NCBI RefSeq assembly: GCF_009834185.1 | Contig: NZ_CP047173.1 | Coordinates: 2,232,001-2,296,000 of the forward strand | DNA length: 64,000 nucleotides | DNA from: Rathayibacter sp. VKM Ac-2760 | GTDB taxonomy: Bacteria > Actinomycetota > Actinomycetes > Actinomycetales > Microbacteriaceae | Direction of reading: 5' to 3' | In this document: piece by piece, positions 25,168 through 33,619 of the stretch | Position numbering within the stretch: the first letter of the stretch is position 1 | How the letters are laid out: each line of letters opens with the position of its first letter | Translations under genes and position numbers: made by a program | The notes under the pieces: model-generated | Seen by the model: the letters and a program-made list of their open reading frames with translations, nothing else | What the model was told of the DNA's origin: nothing | Databases searched by the model: none

Positions 25168-25752
25168 GTGACGGATCATGGCGGCACCGGCTCGGCGGTC
25201 CCGCGCGTCGGCCGCCCCCGGCGCGACTCGCAGGCCCTGCTCGACGCGGCCGCGGCGGTCTTCGTCGAGTCCGGCGTCGATGCCCCGGTCCGCGAGATCG
25301 CGACCCGCGCCGGCGTGGGCACGGGCACGATCTACCGGCACTTCCCCACCCGGGCCGACCTCGTGGGCGCCGTCTACCGGCACCAGGTCGAGGCCTGCGC
25401 CGAAGCCGGACCGCGACTCCTCGCCGAGCGCGACTCCCCCGAGGCGGCATTGCGCGAGTGGCTGGCGCTGTTCGTCGACTTCCTGGTCACCAAGCACGGG
25501 CTGCCCGATGCACTGCAGGGCGACGGCGCCGGCTCCGAGGCCCTGCACGCCTTCTTCGTCGACCGGCTGGTGCCCGTCTGCGGGACGCTCCTCGAGGCCG
25601 CGGTCGGGCCGGCCGCTCCGCCCGTCGAGGCGTACGGCCTGCTGCGCGGCATCGGCAACCTCTGCATCGGCGGAGCGGGCGACCCGCGCTACGACGCGGA
25701 CGCCCTCGTGCAGCTGCTCGTCACCGGTGTCCTGGCGCGCGGCGGGTCCTGA
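25168..25752 (+). CDS. TetR-family transcriptional regulator
   Basis: A 194-residue regulator. The DNA-binding domain at about residues 12-60 contains VREIATRAGVGTGTIYRHFP; the C-terminal domain resembles the SACE_7040-type ligand domain, with LRGIGNLCIGGAGDPRYDAD at its end. The GTG at 25168 is fixed by a strong GGAGGAGG site 7 nt upstream. It is divergent from the alpha/beta hydrolase gene and is expected to repress it through the two dyads in between. Confidence 0.9.
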   Translation: MTDHGGTGSAVPRVGRPRRDSQALLDAAAAVFVESGVDAPVREIATRAGVGTGTIYRHFPTRADLVGAVYRHQVEACAEAGPRLLAERDSPEAALREWLALFVDFLVTKHGLPDALQGDGAGSEALHAFFVDRLVPVCGTLLEAAVGPAAPPVEAYGLLRGIGNLCIGGAGDPRYDADALVQLLVTGVLARGGS

Positions 25753-25778
25753 GGCGCGCGGTCCGAGGCGCGGTCGCC

Positions 25779-25997
25779 TCAGTCGCCGAAGCGGGTCTCC
25801 TTGTGCGGGGCGCCGGTGCGGTCGTAGGTGGTCCAGACTCCGACCTGGCGCCCGCGATCGAACGACCCGCTGCGCAGGCGGGTGCCGTCCAGGCGGAACC
25901 ACTCCCAGTAGCCGTGCAGCTCGCCGTCGAGCGTGGCGCCGCGAGCGCGGAGGCTGCCGTCGCGGTGCAGGACCTCCTGCGGGTCCGGGTCGGTCAT
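25779..25997 (-). CDS. MORN-like small protein (YwqK-type)
   Basis: A 72-residue protein built of MORN-like strands: HRDGSLRARGATLDGELHGY, then WFRLDGTRLRSGSFDRGRQ and GVWTTYDRTGAPHKETRFGD. The pattern (DG-x-G-x-W-x-x-Y/F) is that of YwqK-family proteins, some of which are annotated as antitoxins. No toxin gene is adjacent, so an antitoxin role is unsupported. The ATG at 25997 has GGAGGAGA upstream (26001-26008 on the opposite strand). Confidence 0.75.
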   Translation of the reverse strand: MTDPDPQEVLHRDGSLRARGATLDGELHGYWEWFRLDGTRLRSGSFDRGRQVGVWTTYDRTGAPHKETRFGD

Positions 25998-26014
25998 CGG
26001 TCTCCTCCGCGGTC

Positions 26015-26089
26015 GTGCTGTCGCATGCCGCATCGTCGCACGCCGGATCGTCGCACGCCGAGCCGTCGAACGCCGCGCCGTCGTACGCC
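26015..26089. repeat. Five-unit 15-bp tandem repeat in a divergent promoter region
   Basis: Units of the type GGATCGTCGCACGCC start at 26015, 26030, 26045, 26060 and 26075, becoming more divergent at the ends. They fill the gap between the MORN-like gene and the flavodoxin-fold reductase gene. Confidence 0.8.
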
Positions 26090-26142
26090 GCGGCGGTGAC
26101 GGGTCGGGCGGTGCTCTCGGCCGGCTGCGCTTGGATGGACGG

Positions 26143-26754
26143 ATGAACACGCTCATCGTCGCCGCCCATCCCGATCAGGACTCGCTCACCCTCGCGCTGG
26201 CCCGACGGCTCGTGCAGGAGCTGCAGCCGGCCGAGCTCGCCGATCTCGCCGCGGACGGCTTCGACCCGCGCTTCGGTGCGGCCGACCGGCACAGCTACCG
26301 CGTCGCCGGCGAGTACCCGGCCGACGTCGCGCGCGAGCAGCGCCGGCTCGACGCCGCCGAGCACCTGGTGCTGGTCTTCCCCGTCTACTGGTGGTCGATG
26401 CCGGCACTTCTGAAGGGCTGGGTCGACCGCGTCTTCGTCAACGGCTGGGCCTTCGAGATCGACCCGGCCGGCGGGATGCGCCGGAAGCTCGGCGGGCTGA
26501 CCGTCCACCTCCTGCCGATCGCCGGCGACAGTGCCGGGGTCTACGAGCGGCACGGCTACGAGCAGTCCCTGCGCACCCAGATCGAGCACGGCATCGTCGA
26601 CTACTGCGGCGCGGTGCGCGGCACGACGGCCTTCGTGCACGACTCCGAACAGGAGGACGCCGCCGCCCGCGCGGAGAGCATCGACGCCGCGATCGCGGCG
26701 ATCGCGCGCGCCGTGCGCGTCCCGGCGCCGCAGAGCGCCCCGCCGGGCGAGTAG
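26143..26754 (+). CDS. NAD(P)H oxidoreductase, flavodoxin-like fold (MdaB/NQO type)
   Basis: A 203-residue quinone-reductase-like flavoprotein. MNTLIVAAHPDQDSLTLALA is the FMN/FAD phosphate loop, and HLVLVFPVYWWSMPALLKGW with VDRVFVNGWAFE is the family signature. It likely carries out two-electron reduction of quinones. The ATG at 26143 is preceded at exactly six bases by TTGGAT. Three copies of the GGTCGAGTAGCC repeat follow the stop. Confidence 0.9.
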   Translation: MNTLIVAAHPDQDSLTLALARRLVQELQPAELADLAADGFDPRFGAADRHSYRVAGEYPADVAREQRRLDAAEHLVLVFPVYWWSMPALLKGWVDRVFVNGWAFEIDPAGGMRRKLGGLTVHLLPIAGDSAGVYERHGYEQSLRTQIEHGIVDYCGAVRGTTAFVHDSEQEDAAARAESIDAAIAAIARAVRVPAPQSAPPGE

Positions 26755-26766
26755 CCCTCCTCCTTT

Positions 26767-26862
26767 CTGGTCGAGTAGCCGCCTCCGGCGGAGTGCTTGC
26801 TGGTCGAGTAGCCGCCTCCTCCTTGCTGGTCGAGTAGCCGCCTCGGCGGCGTATCGAGACCC
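26767..26862. repeat. Cluster of three GGTCGAGTAGCC repeats
   Basis: CTGGTCGAGTAGCCGCC occurs at 26767, 26800 and 26826; only the last is complete, ending GGCGTATCGAGACCC at 26862. The complete form has inner arms (GCCGCC / GGCGGC) and can fold into a hairpin. I know similar elements from Microbacteriaceae intergenic regions. Confidence 0.85.
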
Positions 26863-26976
26863 ACTTCGTCCGGACGCCCGGGAGCGAGCCTCCTCCCCAG
26901 CTCCCGATCGCCCGCGTTGTCCCCGAACCGCCCGGGGCGCCGTTCGCATGTCGGTGGCCCCTGCTTGGATACTCGT

Positions 26977-28281
26977 ATGTCAAAAGATGAGGATGCAGCA
27001 GCACTAGCGGAGGTGCGCGACTGCTTCGACGACTCCGCCGCCGACGAGCGCTCCACCTCCCCGACGCGCCTCCGGGCCGCGGAACGCCTGCACCGCGGCT
27101 ACCGGCTCGCGCTGACCATCCCGGAGGCGTTCGCCCGCGGCGCGTCCCGCAGCGAGACCCGCGACCTGGTCGAGCGCTCCATCCGAGCCGAGCTCGCGGT
27201 GGCGTACAGCCTGTCCGAGCGGGAGGTGTCCCGCCGCCTCGAGATCGCGCAGATGCTGATGGAGCACCTCCCCTTCACCCGTGCGCTGCTACGCGACGCG
27301 AAGATCCTGTGGGAGGTCGGCGAGGCGATCTGCAGAACCGCGAGCAGTCTCCCCGAAGCCTCCCGCACGGCAGTCGACGAGCGCGCGGCCGACGCGGCGT
27401 TGACCATGACCACCGCGCAGTTGCGTCGCGCCCTGACCCGCTGGCGAGAGGAGCTGCACGAGCAGCCGCTCGCCGAGCGGCACGCACGCGCGAAGGAAGA
27501 CCGCGCCGTCTGGGTCACCCCCGACGTCGACGGCATGGCGACGCTGTGCCTGCACGCTCCCGCCCCGACGGTGACGGGCGCGTACGACCGGCTGCGGCGC
27601 ATCGCCCGGACTCTTAGGGACGAGGGCGATCCGCGCACCCTGCAACAGCTCAGCGCGGACGCGGCGATCGATCTGCTCTGCGGCGGCGACATCGCCGGCA
27701 CCACGCCCGACGCGAAGCACCGGCCGGACCCGACGTTCGTCCCGGGCATCCGCGCCGAGGTGCGCCTCACGCTCGCCGCGTCCACCGCTGTCGGCCTCGA
27801 CGACGCTCCCGCGGACCTCGACGGCTACGGTCCCGTCCCCGCGGAGATCGCCCGGGAGCTGATCCGCACTGCCGCGTCGTTCACGCGGGTCCTCACCGAT
27901 CCGGACACCGGCGCCGTCGTCTCCGTCGGCCGCACCTGGCGCGTCCCACCCCCGCAGATGCGCCTGCACCTCCAGCTCCGGGACCAGACCTGCCGCTTCC
28001 CCGGCTGCACCCGCAGCGCATCGACCAGCGAGGCGGACCACACCCGCGAGTGGCGCAACGGCGGCGAGACCTCGCTCGAGAACCTCGTCTCGCTGTGCAC
28101 GTCCCACCACCACGTCCGGCACGGCGACCAGTGGAGCTACGACAGGGACGACGAGGACGGGTCCATCACCTGGACGACCCCGACCGGACGGCGGATCAGC
28201 ACTCGGCCACCGCCGCTCCCGGGGCGACCACCCGACCCGCCGCCGCGACCGCGCTTCGTCGACGTGCCGCCGCCGTTCTGA
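26977..28281 (+). CDS. DUF222 / HNH endonuclease-domain protein
   Basis: A 434-residue protein with a helical DUF222 region (about residues 30-300) and a C-terminal HNH nuclease domain: CRFPGCTRSASTSEADHTRE, then NGGETSLENLVSLCTSHHH. Two CxxC-like pairs and the D-H and H-H-H residues are intact. These proteins are present in many copies in actinobacterial genomes; their role is not settled. The ATG at 26977 has TTGGAT six bases upstream and no ribosome site. The C-terminus is a proline-rich tail. Repeats flank the gene on both sides. Confidence 0.92.
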   Translation: MSKDEDAAALAEVRDCFDDSAADERSTSPTRLRAAERLHRGYRLALTIPEAFARGASRSETRDLVERSIRAELAVAYSLSEREVSRRLEIAQMLMEHLPFTRALLRDAKILWEVGEAICRTASSLPEASRTAVDERAADAALTMTTAQLRRALTRWREELHEQPLAERHARAKEDRAVWVTPDVDGMATLCLHAPAPTVTGAYDRLRRIARTLRDEGDPRTLQQLSADAAIDLLCGGDIAGTTPDAKHRPDPTFVPGIRAEVRLTLAASTAVGLDDAPADLDGYGPVPAEIARELIRTAASFTRVLTDPDTGAVVSVGRTWRVPPPQMRLHLQLRDQTCRFPGCTRSASTSEADHTREWRNGGETSLENLVSLCTSHHHVRHGDQWSYDRDDEDGSITWTTPTGRRISTRPPPLPGRPPDPPPRPRFVDVPPPF

Positions 28282-28292
28282 CCGTGGTGGAT

Positions 28293-28330
28293 CCCGATAC
28301 GCCCGCCGAGCGGGCTCCTCGATCAGCAGG
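28293..28330. repeat. GGTCGAGTAGCC-type repeat, inverted orientation
   Basis: CCCGATACGCCCGCCGAGCG and the following CTCCTCGATCAGCAGG match the reverse complement of the element at 32109. It starts 11 nt after the stop of the DUF222 gene. Confidence 0.75.
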
Positions 28331-28375
28331 AGCTCGCGGCGGTCCTGCGCGCCGTCCGGGAGGATGGGCTCCACC

Positions 28376-28876
28376 ATGATCAGCACGTTCCTCGTCGAGC
28401 ACGCCGCCCTCGTTCCGCCGGCCTTCTGGATCGCGGTCGCGCTCGTCGCGGTGCTCGCCCTCCTCCTCCACCGCCGTCGCGCGCGCCGGGCGCTGCTGGT
28501 GCTCGCAGCCCTCGCCTTCGCCGGCGGGATCGGGCTGACGATGTTCCCGCCCGACGGGGTGTCTCCCGTGTTCTGCACGGTGCAGTTCTCCGTCCCGTTC
28601 GACGGGATCGACACGCTCGCGAACGTGGCGCTCCTGCTGCCGGGCACGCTGCTGCTCGGGGTGGCGCTCGGCCGCCCGCTCGCGGTCGCGGCGGCGGTCT
28701 CGGGGCTGTCGGCGCTGATCGAGCTGGTCCAGGCGACGGTCCCGTCGATCGGACGCTCCTGCGACACGAACGACTGGTTCATGAACACGATCGGCGCGGT
28801 CCTGGCGGCGCTGCTGGGTCTCGTGATCCTCCGCCTCGGCGGCCGCAGAGACCGTCCGATCAGTCGGCGCGCCTGA
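28376..28876 (+). CDS. VanZ-like membrane protein
   Basis: A 166-residue protein with five hydrophobic segments. The VanZ-like signature is the pair LANVALLLPGTLLLG and LIELVQATVPSIGRSCDTNDW, followed by NTIGAVLAALLG. VanZ homologues affect teicoplanin susceptibility or act in envelope processes; a specific role is not inferable. ATG 28376 is preferred to 28364 because GGGAGG then lies 12 nt upstream rather than touching the start. Confidence 0.85.
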   Translation: MISTFLVEHAALVPPAFWIAVALVAVLALLLHRRRARRALLVLAALAFAGGIGLTMFPPDGVSPVFCTVQFSVPFDGIDTLANVALLLPGTLLLGVALGRPLAVAAAVSGLSALIELVQATVPSIGRSCDTNDWFMNTIGAVLAALLGLVILRLGGRRDRPISRRA

Positions 28877-28951
28877 CGCCGTGATCGGATCGGGCCAGAC
28901 CTCGATCCGATCGGGACACCCGCCGCAGGCCGCCCCGGCGAGGCTGGAGTC

Positions 28952-29776
28952 ATGACCGACACCGACCGCACCACCGACACCGACCGCCCCGCCCTCGCAC
29001 ACCGCCCCGCTCTCCCCTCCGACGACCGCCTCGCCGGCCGCACCGCCCTCGTCACCGGCTCGTCGAGCGGCCTCGGCGAGGCCATCGCCCACCGGCTCGC
29101 CTCCTCCGGAGCACACGTGCTCGTGCACGGCCGCGACCGCGCCCGGACCGAGGCCGTCGCCGCCGCGATCACCGGCGCCGGCGGCACCGCCTCCGTGCTC
29201 GTCGCCGACCTCGGCGGCACCCCCGACGCGACCCGCGCCGTCGCCGCCGAGGCACTGCGCCTGCTCGGCGGCCGGATCGACGTGCTCGTCAACAACGCGG
29301 GCGTCTTCCCCGTCGGCCCCACCGCCGAGCTGAGCGACGCCGACGTCGACGCCCTGCTCGTCACCAACATCCGCGTGCCGCACCAGCTGGTCGGCGCCGT
29401 CGCCCCGGGCATGGCGGAGCGCGGCACCGGCGTGATCGTCAACATCACCTCGTGGATGGGCCGGGTCGGCACCGCCGGCACCGCGCTCTATCCCGCGACC
29501 AAGGCGGCACTCGACCACCTGACCCGAGCGTGGGCCGCCGAGTACGGCGCGAGCGGTGTGCGCGTCGTCGCGGTCGCTCCGGGTGCGACGCTCACGCCGG
29601 GCAACGAGCACGCCTCGGCGATCCTCGACAAGATGACCGCCTCGACGCCCGCCGGCCGCCCCGGCCGACCGGACGAGATCGCGCAGGCCGTGCGCTGGCT
29701 GGCGACCGACGAGGCCTCCTACGTGCACGGCACGACGCTCCTGGTCGACGGCGGCATCGTCGGCGCGCGGCCGTGA
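28952..29776 (+). CDS. Short-chain dehydrogenase/reductase
   Basis: A 274-residue classical SDR with VTGSSSGLGEA (about residues 34-44), NNAG (about 113), catalytic ITSW and YPATK (Tyr/Lys about 176-180), and the C-terminal YVHGTTLLVDGG typical of FabG-like enzymes. HGRDR after the second strand suggests NADP(H). Substrate unknown. It is convergent with an AraC regulator. The stop lies in a 10-bp direct repeat TGACCCTGCA (29774 and 29788). Confidence 0.9.
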   Translation: MTDTDRTTDTDRPALAHRPALPSDDRLAGRTALVTGSSSGLGEAIAHRLASSGAHVLVHGRDRARTEAVAAAITGAGGTASVLVADLGGTPDATRAVAAEALRLLGGRIDVLVNNAGVFPVGPTAELSDADVDALLVTNIRVPHQLVGAVAPGMAERGTGVIVNITSWMGRVGTAGTALYPATKAALDHLTRAWAAEYGASGVRVVAVAPGATLTPGNEHASAILDKMTASTPAGRPGRPDEIAQAVRWLATDEASYVHGTTLLVDGGIVGARP

Positions 29777-29807
29777 CCCTGCAGCGCTGACCCTGCACGA
29801 CGTCCGG

Positions 29808-30695
29808 TCAGTCGATCTGCACGAGCCGCCCCGGGTGCCGCGCGGCATCGGCGGCGGGCGTGGTCTCGTAGGCCCGGCGGTAGTCGCGGCCGAAGTGGGA
29901 GGGGCTCGCGTAGCCGACGATCGCCGCGGCGCCGGCGGCCGACTCGCCGCGCACGAGCAGGAGCCGCCGCGCCTCGCCCAGCCGCAGCCGACGCAGGTAG
30001 CCGAGCGGCGACATCCCGGTCAGCTCGCGGAACCGGCGGGTGAGAGTCGGCACGCTCGTGCCGGCCTCGGCCGCCAGGGCGTCGAGCGTCCAGCCGTGAG
30101 CGAGCGACGCGGTCATCGCGTCGACCGCCCGGGTCACCACCGCCGACTGCACCGCCGACGACGCCGCGAGCAGGCGCGGTGCCTGATCGCTCTGCAGCAG
30201 TCGCAGCACCAGCTCGCGCGAGACGGCCGGACCGAGCACCGGGATCTCCTCCGGCACGTCCAGGAGGCGGAACAGCCGGTGCAGCGCGTCCGCGAGCTCC
30301 GCGGTGACGACGCCGATGCGCTGCGGGAGCGCCTGCGCGGGCCGTGCGGGCCTGCGGTGCGCCGCGAGCGCCGCGACCTCGGCGACCAGCACCGGGTCGA
30401 GGTGCCAGTTCGCCGAGACGAAGTCGCCCCGCTCGCCGGTCTCGACGACCGCCGCGATCACCGGCAGATCGACCGGCGTGATCAGGAAGCGCCCCGCGCC
30501 CCACTGCTCGTCGGAGTCGCCGACGATCGAGCGCTTGCGGCCGGAGAGCACGAGGCTCAGCGTCGGCGGGAACCGCGTGTAGACCAGCGGTGTCGTGCCG
30601 GTGACGCGGTGCAGGCGCAGGCTGAGCGCGGCGGCCCGCTCGGGGTGGTCGACGTGGCGGCGGGCGAGATCGGCGGCCGCATCGAGGTGCCTCAT
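29808..30695 (-). CDS. AraC-family regulator with AraC_N (cupin-like) domain
   Basis: A 295-residue protein. The N-terminal about 170 residues match the AraC_N effector domain (PLVYTRFPPTLSLVLSGRK; SANWHLDPVLVAEV). The C-terminal two helix-turn-helix motifs are at about 205-290, with WTLDALAAEAGTSVPTLTRR and AAAIVGYASPSHFGRDYRRA. Proteins of this group often regulate a neighbouring oxidoreductase; the convergent SDR gene is the nearest candidate. It lies 10 nt downstream of a TetR gene on the same strand, so the two regulators may share a transcript. Confidence 0.88.
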   Translation of the reverse strand: MRHLDAAADLARRHVDHPERAAALSLRLHRVTGTTPLVYTRFPPTLSLVLSGRKRSIVGDSDEQWGAGRFLITPVDLPVIAAVVETGERGDFVSANWHLDPVLVAEVAALAAHRRPARPAQALPQRIGVVTAELADALHRLFRLLDVPEEIPVLGPAVSRELVLRLLQSDQAPRLLAASSAVQSAVVTRAVDAMTASLAHGWTLDALAAEAGTSVPTLTRRFRELTGMSPLGYLRRLRLGEARRLLLVRGESAAGAAAIVGYASPSHFGRDYRRAYETTPAADAARHPGRLVQID

Positions 30696-30705
30696 GCGCG
30701 GGGCC

Positions 30706-31257
30706 TCATCCGCGGGGCAGCGCGCCGAGGGCGAGCTCGCCGATCTCGGCGACCCGCTCGGCGCTCCCGCCGTCGCGCGCCTGCGTCGACATGCCGGTCA
30801 GCACCGAGACGACGAAGGCGGCCGTGCGCGCGGGGTCGGTGCCCGAGGGCACGTCGCCGTCCGCCAGTCCCTGCTCGATCCGCTCGGCTATCCGACGCTC
30901 CATCGCGCGGCGCCGCTCGGCCAGCCGCGGCTCGCTGAGCACGAAGCAGCCGGAGGGGGTGCCCGGATCGGAGTAGCCCGTCGCGCTGCTCCGCACCACC
31001 GCGGCGAGCGCGTCCCAGGCCGTCGGCGCGTCGAGCAGTCGGTCGAGTGCGGCGTCGGCCGTGGCGGAGTAGCAGGCGGCGGCGCTGCGGAACAGCTCGT
31101 CCTTGTCGCCGAACGCGGCGTAGAGGCTCGGCGCCGAGATGCCGATGTCGCGGGTGAGCACGGCGACCGTCGTCTCGTCGTAGCCGTCGCGCCAGAAGCG
31201 GTGCATGGCCGTGCTGAGCGCGTCGTCGCGGTCGAAGCTCCTCGGTCGTCCTGCCAT
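30706..31257 (-). CDS. TetR-family transcriptional regulator
   Basis: A 183-residue regulator starting MAGRPRSFDRDDALSTAMHR, a common start of this TetR subgroup; VAVLTRDIGISAPSLYAAFG is the recognition region. The C-terminal part (SGCFVLSEPRLAE) matches the TetR_C group in regulators of small SDR enzymes. It is divergent from an SDR gene, and the 84-bp gap holds paired operator-like sites. TAGATT lies six bases before the ATG at 31257, so the message may be leaderless and the site overlaps one operator. Confidence 0.9.
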   Translation of the reverse strand: MAGRPRSFDRDDALSTAMHRFWRDGYDETTVAVLTRDIGISAPSLYAAFGDKDELFRSAAACYSATADAALDRLLDAPTAWDALAAVVRSSATGYSDPGTPSGCFVLSEPRLAERRRAMERRIAERIEQGLADGDVPSGTDPARTAAFVVSVLTGMSTQARDGGSAERVAEIGELALGALPRG

Positions 31258-31269
31258 GACCCCAATCTA

Positions 31270-31326
31270 TAGCAATCGCTACGGAACGTGCTAGCGTCCT
31301 GACGACCCGTTCTATATCGATTGCTA
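31270..31326. promoter_or_regulatory. Paired TetR operator candidates
   Basis: TAGCAATCGCTA (31270-31281) and TATCGATTGCTA (31315-31326) are related sequences in opposite orientation, centres 45 bp apart, within the 84-bp gap between the TetR and SDR genes. One overlaps the probable TetR -10; the other lies just before the SDR ribosome site. Confidence 0.55.
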
Positions 31327-31341
31327 CAGAAAGGCACTCCC

Positions 31342-32061
31342 ATGCAGATCCAGGACTCCGTCGCCCTCGTCACCGGCGCCAACCGCGGCATCGGCGCCGA
31401 GTTCGTCCGGCAGCTGCGCGCCCGCGGCGCCCGCACCGTCTACGCGGCGGCCCGCGACGCGTCCTCGATCGAGGCGGCTCCGGGTGTGGAGCCGATCGCG
31501 CTCGACGTGACCGACCCGGACCGCATCGCGGAGCTCGCCGCGACCCTCGGCGACGTCTCGATCGTCGTCAACAACGCCGGCATCGCGCCGACCGTCGACT
31601 TCGTCACCGGCGACCTGGCGGAGATCCGCCGCACCGTCGAGACCAACGCGTTCGGCCCGCTGATGATCGCACGCGCCTTCGCCGGGAGCCTCGCCCGCGC
31701 GGGCGGCGGCGCGCTGATCGACGTGCTGTCGGTGTCGTCCTTCGTCGCGTTCCCGGGCTCCGAGTCGTACTCGATGTCGAAGGCCGCGGCGTGGAGCGTC
31801 ACCGACGGCCTCCGCCTCGCCCTGGCGTCGCAGGGCACCCAGGTGCTCGGGCTGCACATGGGCCTCGTCGACACCGACATGGCCTCCTGGTCCGACGCCG
31901 AGAAGTCGACCCCGGAGGCGATCGTCACCGCCGCCCTCGACGGTCTCGAGCGCGGCGCGACCGAGGTCCTCGCCGACGACACCGCCCGCTCCGTCAAGCC
32001 CGGACTCGCTCTCGACCCCGCGGACCGCTACGCGGACCTGCTGGCCGGCCTGCGCGCCTGA
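31342..32061 (+). CDS. Short-chain dehydrogenase/reductase
   Basis: A 239-residue SDR with VTGANRGIGAEF (about residues 11-22), NNAG (about 81), SVSSF and YSMSK (Tyr/Lys about 147-151). It resembles the YciK-like/CsgA group that produces LALVTGANRGIG-type reductases. The ATG at 31342 follows GAAAGG. It is divergent from the TetR gene and is its probable target. Confidence 0.9.
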   Translation: MQIQDSVALVTGANRGIGAEFVRQLRARGARTVYAAARDASSIEAAPGVEPIALDVTDPDRIAELAATLGDVSIVVNNAGIAPTVDFVTGDLAEIRRTVETNAFGPLMIARAFAGSLARAGGGALIDVLSVSSFVAFPGSESYSMSKAAAWSVTDGLRLALASQGTQVLGLHMGLVDTDMASWSDAEKSTPEAIVTAALDGLERGATEVLADDTARSVKPGLALDPADRYADLLAGLRA

Positions 32062-32084
32062 CGCCGCGCTGCCGTCGCCGGCGG

Positions 32085-32146
32085 ACTACTCGATCAGCAA
32101 GGAGGCTGCTGGTCGAGTAGCCGCCGCAGGCGGCGTATCGAGACCC
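32085..32146. repeat. GGTCGAGTAGCC-type repeats, one partial and one complete
   Basis: A partial inverted copy (ACTACTCGATCAGCAA, 32085-32100) is followed by a complete copy at 32109-32146 with GCCGCC / GGCGGC inner arms. The rest of the 258-bp gap before modA contains its promoter region and nothing else I can name. Confidence 0.85.
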
Positions 32147-32319
32147 GCGCTGCAGCCGACGACGGGGCCGCCCACCCCGACGCGCCGGAGGCCGCAGTCT
32201 TTCTTTCCGCACTTTCCGGTCTATCCGACGTCTCGATCCGATTTTGCATCCCTAAGCTGGTAACACAGACGCGCCCGCGGAGCTCCTCCCGCGCCGCCGC
32301 AGACCCGGAAGGCTCCCCC

Positions 32320-33132
32320 ATGTCACTCCCCCGTGCCCTCGCCGCGGCGCTGTCCTCGGCCGCCCTCCTCGCGGCCCTCGCCGGGTGCTCCGCCGGCACG
32401 ACCCCCGCCGGCGCCGCCTCCGCCGGCACGGCCTCCCCCGAGGCGACGAGCGCCCTCTCCGGCTCGATCACCGTGTTCGCCGCCGCGTCGCTCACGGGTA
32501 CCTTCACCGAGATCGCGACCGCGTTCGAGGCCGAGAACCCGGGCACCACCGTCGAGCTGAACTTCGCCGGGTCCTCCGACCTGGTCACGCAGATCACCAA
32601 CGGCGCCCCGGCGGACGTCTTCGCCTCCGCCGACGAGAAGAACATGGCGAAGCTCACCGACGCCGACCTGATCGAGGGCGACCCCGTCGACTTCGCGACC
32701 AACACGCTCGAGATCGCCGTCCCGCCGAGCAATCCCGCGGGCATCGCCTCGTTCGCCGACCTCGCGCGGGAGGGCGTGAAGACCGTCGTCTGCGCCCCGC
32801 AGGTGCCGTGCGGCGCGGCCGCCGTCACCGTCGAGACCGCGGCGGGCGTCGACCTCCAGCCGGTGAGCGAGGAGTCCTCCGTCACCGACGTGCTCGGCAA
32901 GGTCACCTCGGGCGAGGCCGACGCGGGACTGGTCTACGTGACCGACGTCGCGGCCGCCGGTGATGCGGTCACCGGGATCGAGTTCCCCGAGTCGACGCAG
33001 GCCGTCAACACCTACCCGATCGCGCCGGTGACCGCCTCCGCGAACCCCGAGCCGGCGGCGGCGTTCACCGCCTACGTCGCCGGCGACGAGGGCCGCGCGG
33101 TCCTCGCGGCCGCCGGCTTCGGCGCCCCCTGA
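32320..33132 (+). CDS. modA: Molybdate ABC transporter substrate-binding lipoprotein
   Basis: A 270-residue lipoprotein: signal peptide with LLAALAGC (Cys23), then the ModA fold. Anion-binding residues are in VFAAASLTGTFTEIATAFE, FAGSSDLVTQI and GAPADVFASADEKNM, with VTSGEADAGLVYVTD completing the site. It captures molybdate (or tungstate) outside the membrane for ModBC. It opens the mod operon. The start follows CGGAAGGC. Confidence 0.95.
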   Translation: MSLPRALAAALSSAALLAALAGCSAGTTPAGAASAGTASPEATSALSGSITVFAAASLTGTFTEIATAFEAENPGTTVELNFAGSSDLVTQITNGAPADVFASADEKNMAKLTDADLIEGDPVDFATNTLEIAVPPSNPAGIASFADLAREGVKTVVCAPQVPCGAAAVTVETAAGVDLQPVSEESSVTDVLGKVTSGEADAGLVYVTDVAAAGDAVTGIEFPESTQAVNTYPIAPVTASANPEPAAAFTAYVAGDEGRAVLAAAGFGAP

Positions 33133-33184
33133 CGGCCGCCCGCCGGCCTCCCGGTTCCGCCGAATCGGCTCTACGATGGCTCCC

Positions 33185-33619
33185 ATGCCGCAGATCCGGA
33201 TCCGCAACGCCGCCGACTACCTCGGCGTCAGCGACGACACCGTCCGCCGCTGGATCGAGAACGGCACCCTCGCGAGCACGAAGGACGCCTCCGGCCGCAG
33301 CGTCGTCGAGGGCCTCGACCTCGCCCGCCTCGCCCGGCAGAACGCGATCCTCCCGGTCGACCCGAGCGAGGTCGGCCGCTCGGCGCGCAACCGCTTCGTC
33401 GGGATCGTCACCGAGGTCGTCTCGGACACGGTGATGGCGCAGGTGGAGCTGCAGTGCGGCCCGCACCGGGTCGTCTCGCTGATGTCGGCGGAGGCGGTGC
33501 GCGAGCTCGGCCTCGAGCCGGGCTCCCCGGCGATCGCGATCGTGAAGGCGACGATGGTCGTGGTCGAGACACCGCACCGGGAGACGCCGCACTTGGAGAC
33601 GCCGAACGGGAAGGCGTGA
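33185..33619 (+). CDS. Molybdenum-binding Mop/TOBE protein with N-terminal HTH
   Basis: A 144-residue protein. Residues about 1-45 are an excisionase/MerR-like helix-turn-helix (RNAADYLGVSDDTVRRWIEN) and about 60-125 a Mop/TOBE molybdate-binding domain (SARNRFVGIVTEVVSDTVMA). It is the actinobacterial counterpart of a ModE-like sensor or of a molybdate store, and its place between modA and modB suggests autoregulation of the operon. The C-terminal tail is three 5-residue repeats ETPHR, ETPHL, ETPNG. An ATG nine bases upstream (33176) is an alternative start. Confidence 0.88.
   Translation: MPQIRIRNAADYLGVSDDTVRRWIENGTLASTKDASGRSVVEGLDLARLARQNAILPVDPSEVGRSARNRFVGIVTEVVSDTVMAQVELQCGPHRVVSLMSAEAVRELGLEPGSPAIAIVKATMVVVETPHRETPHLETPNGKA
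33566..33610 (+). repeat. 15-bp tandem repeat in a coding tail
   Basis: Three units (GAGACGCCGCACTTG and variants) at 33566, 33581 and 33596 encode the last residues of the Mop/HTH protein, just before its stop. Confidence 0.8.

Noticed and set aside
25900..26160. Pentapeptide-repeat protein encoded by the 15-bp repeats on the minus strand
   Set aside because: Only about five units, no start codon or ribosome site, and the stretch is the promoter region of two divergent genes.
24100..26949. A single 949-codon minus-strand gene
   Set aside because: Only the last 318 codons match a family; the rest is antisense to well-supported TetR and reductase genes.
27289..29848. Long minus-strand frames opposite DUF222, VanZ and SDR genes
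   Set aside because: Low-complexity Arg/Ser/Ala sequence, no conserved motif, opposite three recognised genes.
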